Assembly (NCBI GenBank): GCA_004557825.1
Contig: SFFL01000001.1
Coordinates: 62,001-126,000 of the forward strand
Direction of reading: 5' to 3'
Source of the DNA: Bacteroidales bacterium
Lineage (GTDB): Bacteria; Bacteroidota; Bacteroidia; Bacteroidales; Muribaculaceae
Length of the DNA: 64,000 nt
Positions 63,695 through 64,000 of the stretch are shown here, one piece after another. Both the position numbers and the translations under genes were made by a program. Under the pieces are notes generated by a model. The model searched no databases, was not told where the DNA came from, and saw only the letters and a program-made list of their open reading frames with translations. Each line of letters opens with the position of its first letter. Within the stretch, counting starts at the first letter, position 1.

Positions 63695-63871
63695 ATGGAC
63701 GAGAAAAATCAAGTATTAGACGCAATGCGCAAGGCGGGCGAACCGCTCAATGCCGGCAAGATTGCCGAGCTGACAGGGCTTGACCGCAAGGTGGTAGACA
63801 AGGTTATGGCCGACCTCAAGAAAGGAGGCGCCATCGTCTCCCCGGTCCGCTGCAAGTGGACCGTTGCCTGA
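63695..63871 (+). CDS. Small winged-helix/HTH protein
   Basis: 58 residues. The order helix-AGEPLNAGKIAELTGLDRKVVDKVMADLKKGGAIVSP-strand is a compact winged-helix as in MarR/ArsR-like regulators, but with only this domain. It may bind DNA as a small accessory regulator. A terminator hairpin follows (63898-63935). It lies 236 nt beyond the DUF3990 cassette and may be independent of it. Confidence 0.65.
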   Translation: MDEKNQVLDAMRKAGEPLNAGKIAELTGLDRKVVDKVMADLKKGGAIVSPVRCKWTVA

Positions 63872-63897
63872 CCAGCCCCTCCCCCACCTCAACCACA

Positions 63898-63935
63898 AAG
63901 TGCGAATCCGCCTCGGGTCCGCACTTCTCTTTTTC
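63898..63935 (+). terminator. Terminator after the small HTH gene
   Basis: AAGTGCG (63898-63904) pairs with CGCACTT (63920-63926), with inner CCG/CGG possible, followed by CTCTTTTT. Confidence 0.7.
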
Positions 63936-64000
63936 CCCGCCCCCATCAGACCGAAAATCGATTTTTGAGGAATCAATTCCGCAAATTTTACCATTTTTGA

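Overview
The window is a chromosomal segment of a Bacteroidales bacterium, most likely of the Muribaculaceae (S24-7) type. Evidence seen: SusC/SusD pairs, DUF4421, DUF5683 and DUF4295 proteins, a 286-residue Bacteroidota-type RpoD, type IX sorting-like C-termini, and repeated -33 TTG / -7 TAnnTTTG promoters instead of the -35/-10 type. The family assignment is inferred from overall look, not from a database search. The DNA is moderately GC-rich in genes with AT-rich gaps.

Layout. (1) 1-9659, minus strand: a housekeeping and envelope block with a DUF4421 barrel protein, a small membrane protein, DUF5683, a LysM lytic transglycosylase, SerB, MtaB, a lipid A-type acyltransferase, a family 2 glycosyltransferase and the start of a Kef-type antiporter. 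(2) 9756-19350: a T9SS-type subtilisin protease (minus) divergent from a SusC/SusD/lipoprotein operon (plus) that has no carbohydrate enzyme; this may be a peptide-uptake locus. (3) 19681-21191: tRNA-Thr, rpoD and tRNA-Arg, with two separate short tandem-repeat arrays. (4) 21460-25159, minus: a WxcM/FdtA-like cupin, a 155-nt palindromic element, serC-serA and an NlpC/P60 lipoprotein. (5) 25308-34007, plus: NatA/NatB-like ABC exporter, rpmB-rpmG-DUF4295, sppA, lpxK, a purine nucleoside phosphorylase and thiL. (6) 34144-39017: a SIMPL-domain protein, a small NAGPA-like remnant, tRNA-Arg followed 20 nt later by an aminotransferase gene, and dnaK with a sigma-54-like promoter.

(7) 39288-61678 is a large polysaccharide utilisation locus: ECF sigma factor, FecR anti-sigma factor, SusC with an STN signalling domain, SusD, a GH5 lipoprotein, two paralogous secreted surface-binding-type proteins, a GH5 fused to a third copy of that protein, a GH78 alpha-L-rhamnosidase, a GH2 enzyme with an internal deletion, and a 982-residue fusion of an unassigned helical-barrel enzyme with an SGNH acetylesterase. 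The expected logic is sensing through SusC-STN/FecR/sigma, surface endo-cleavage by GH5, import by SusCD, and periplasmic removal of rhamnose, acetyl and another sugar. The substrate is probably an O-acetylated, rhamnose-containing beta-glucan-like polymer (inference).

(8) 61700-63900 is an accessory patch: a small minus-strand gene with an open frame after its stop, an XRE-like remnant, and a translationally coupled DUF3791 / DUF3990 (ADP-ribosyltransferase-fold) / small-protein cassette that looks like a toxin-antitoxin or defence module, followed by a small winged-helix protein. No rRNA, CRISPR array, complete insertion sequence or integrase was seen.
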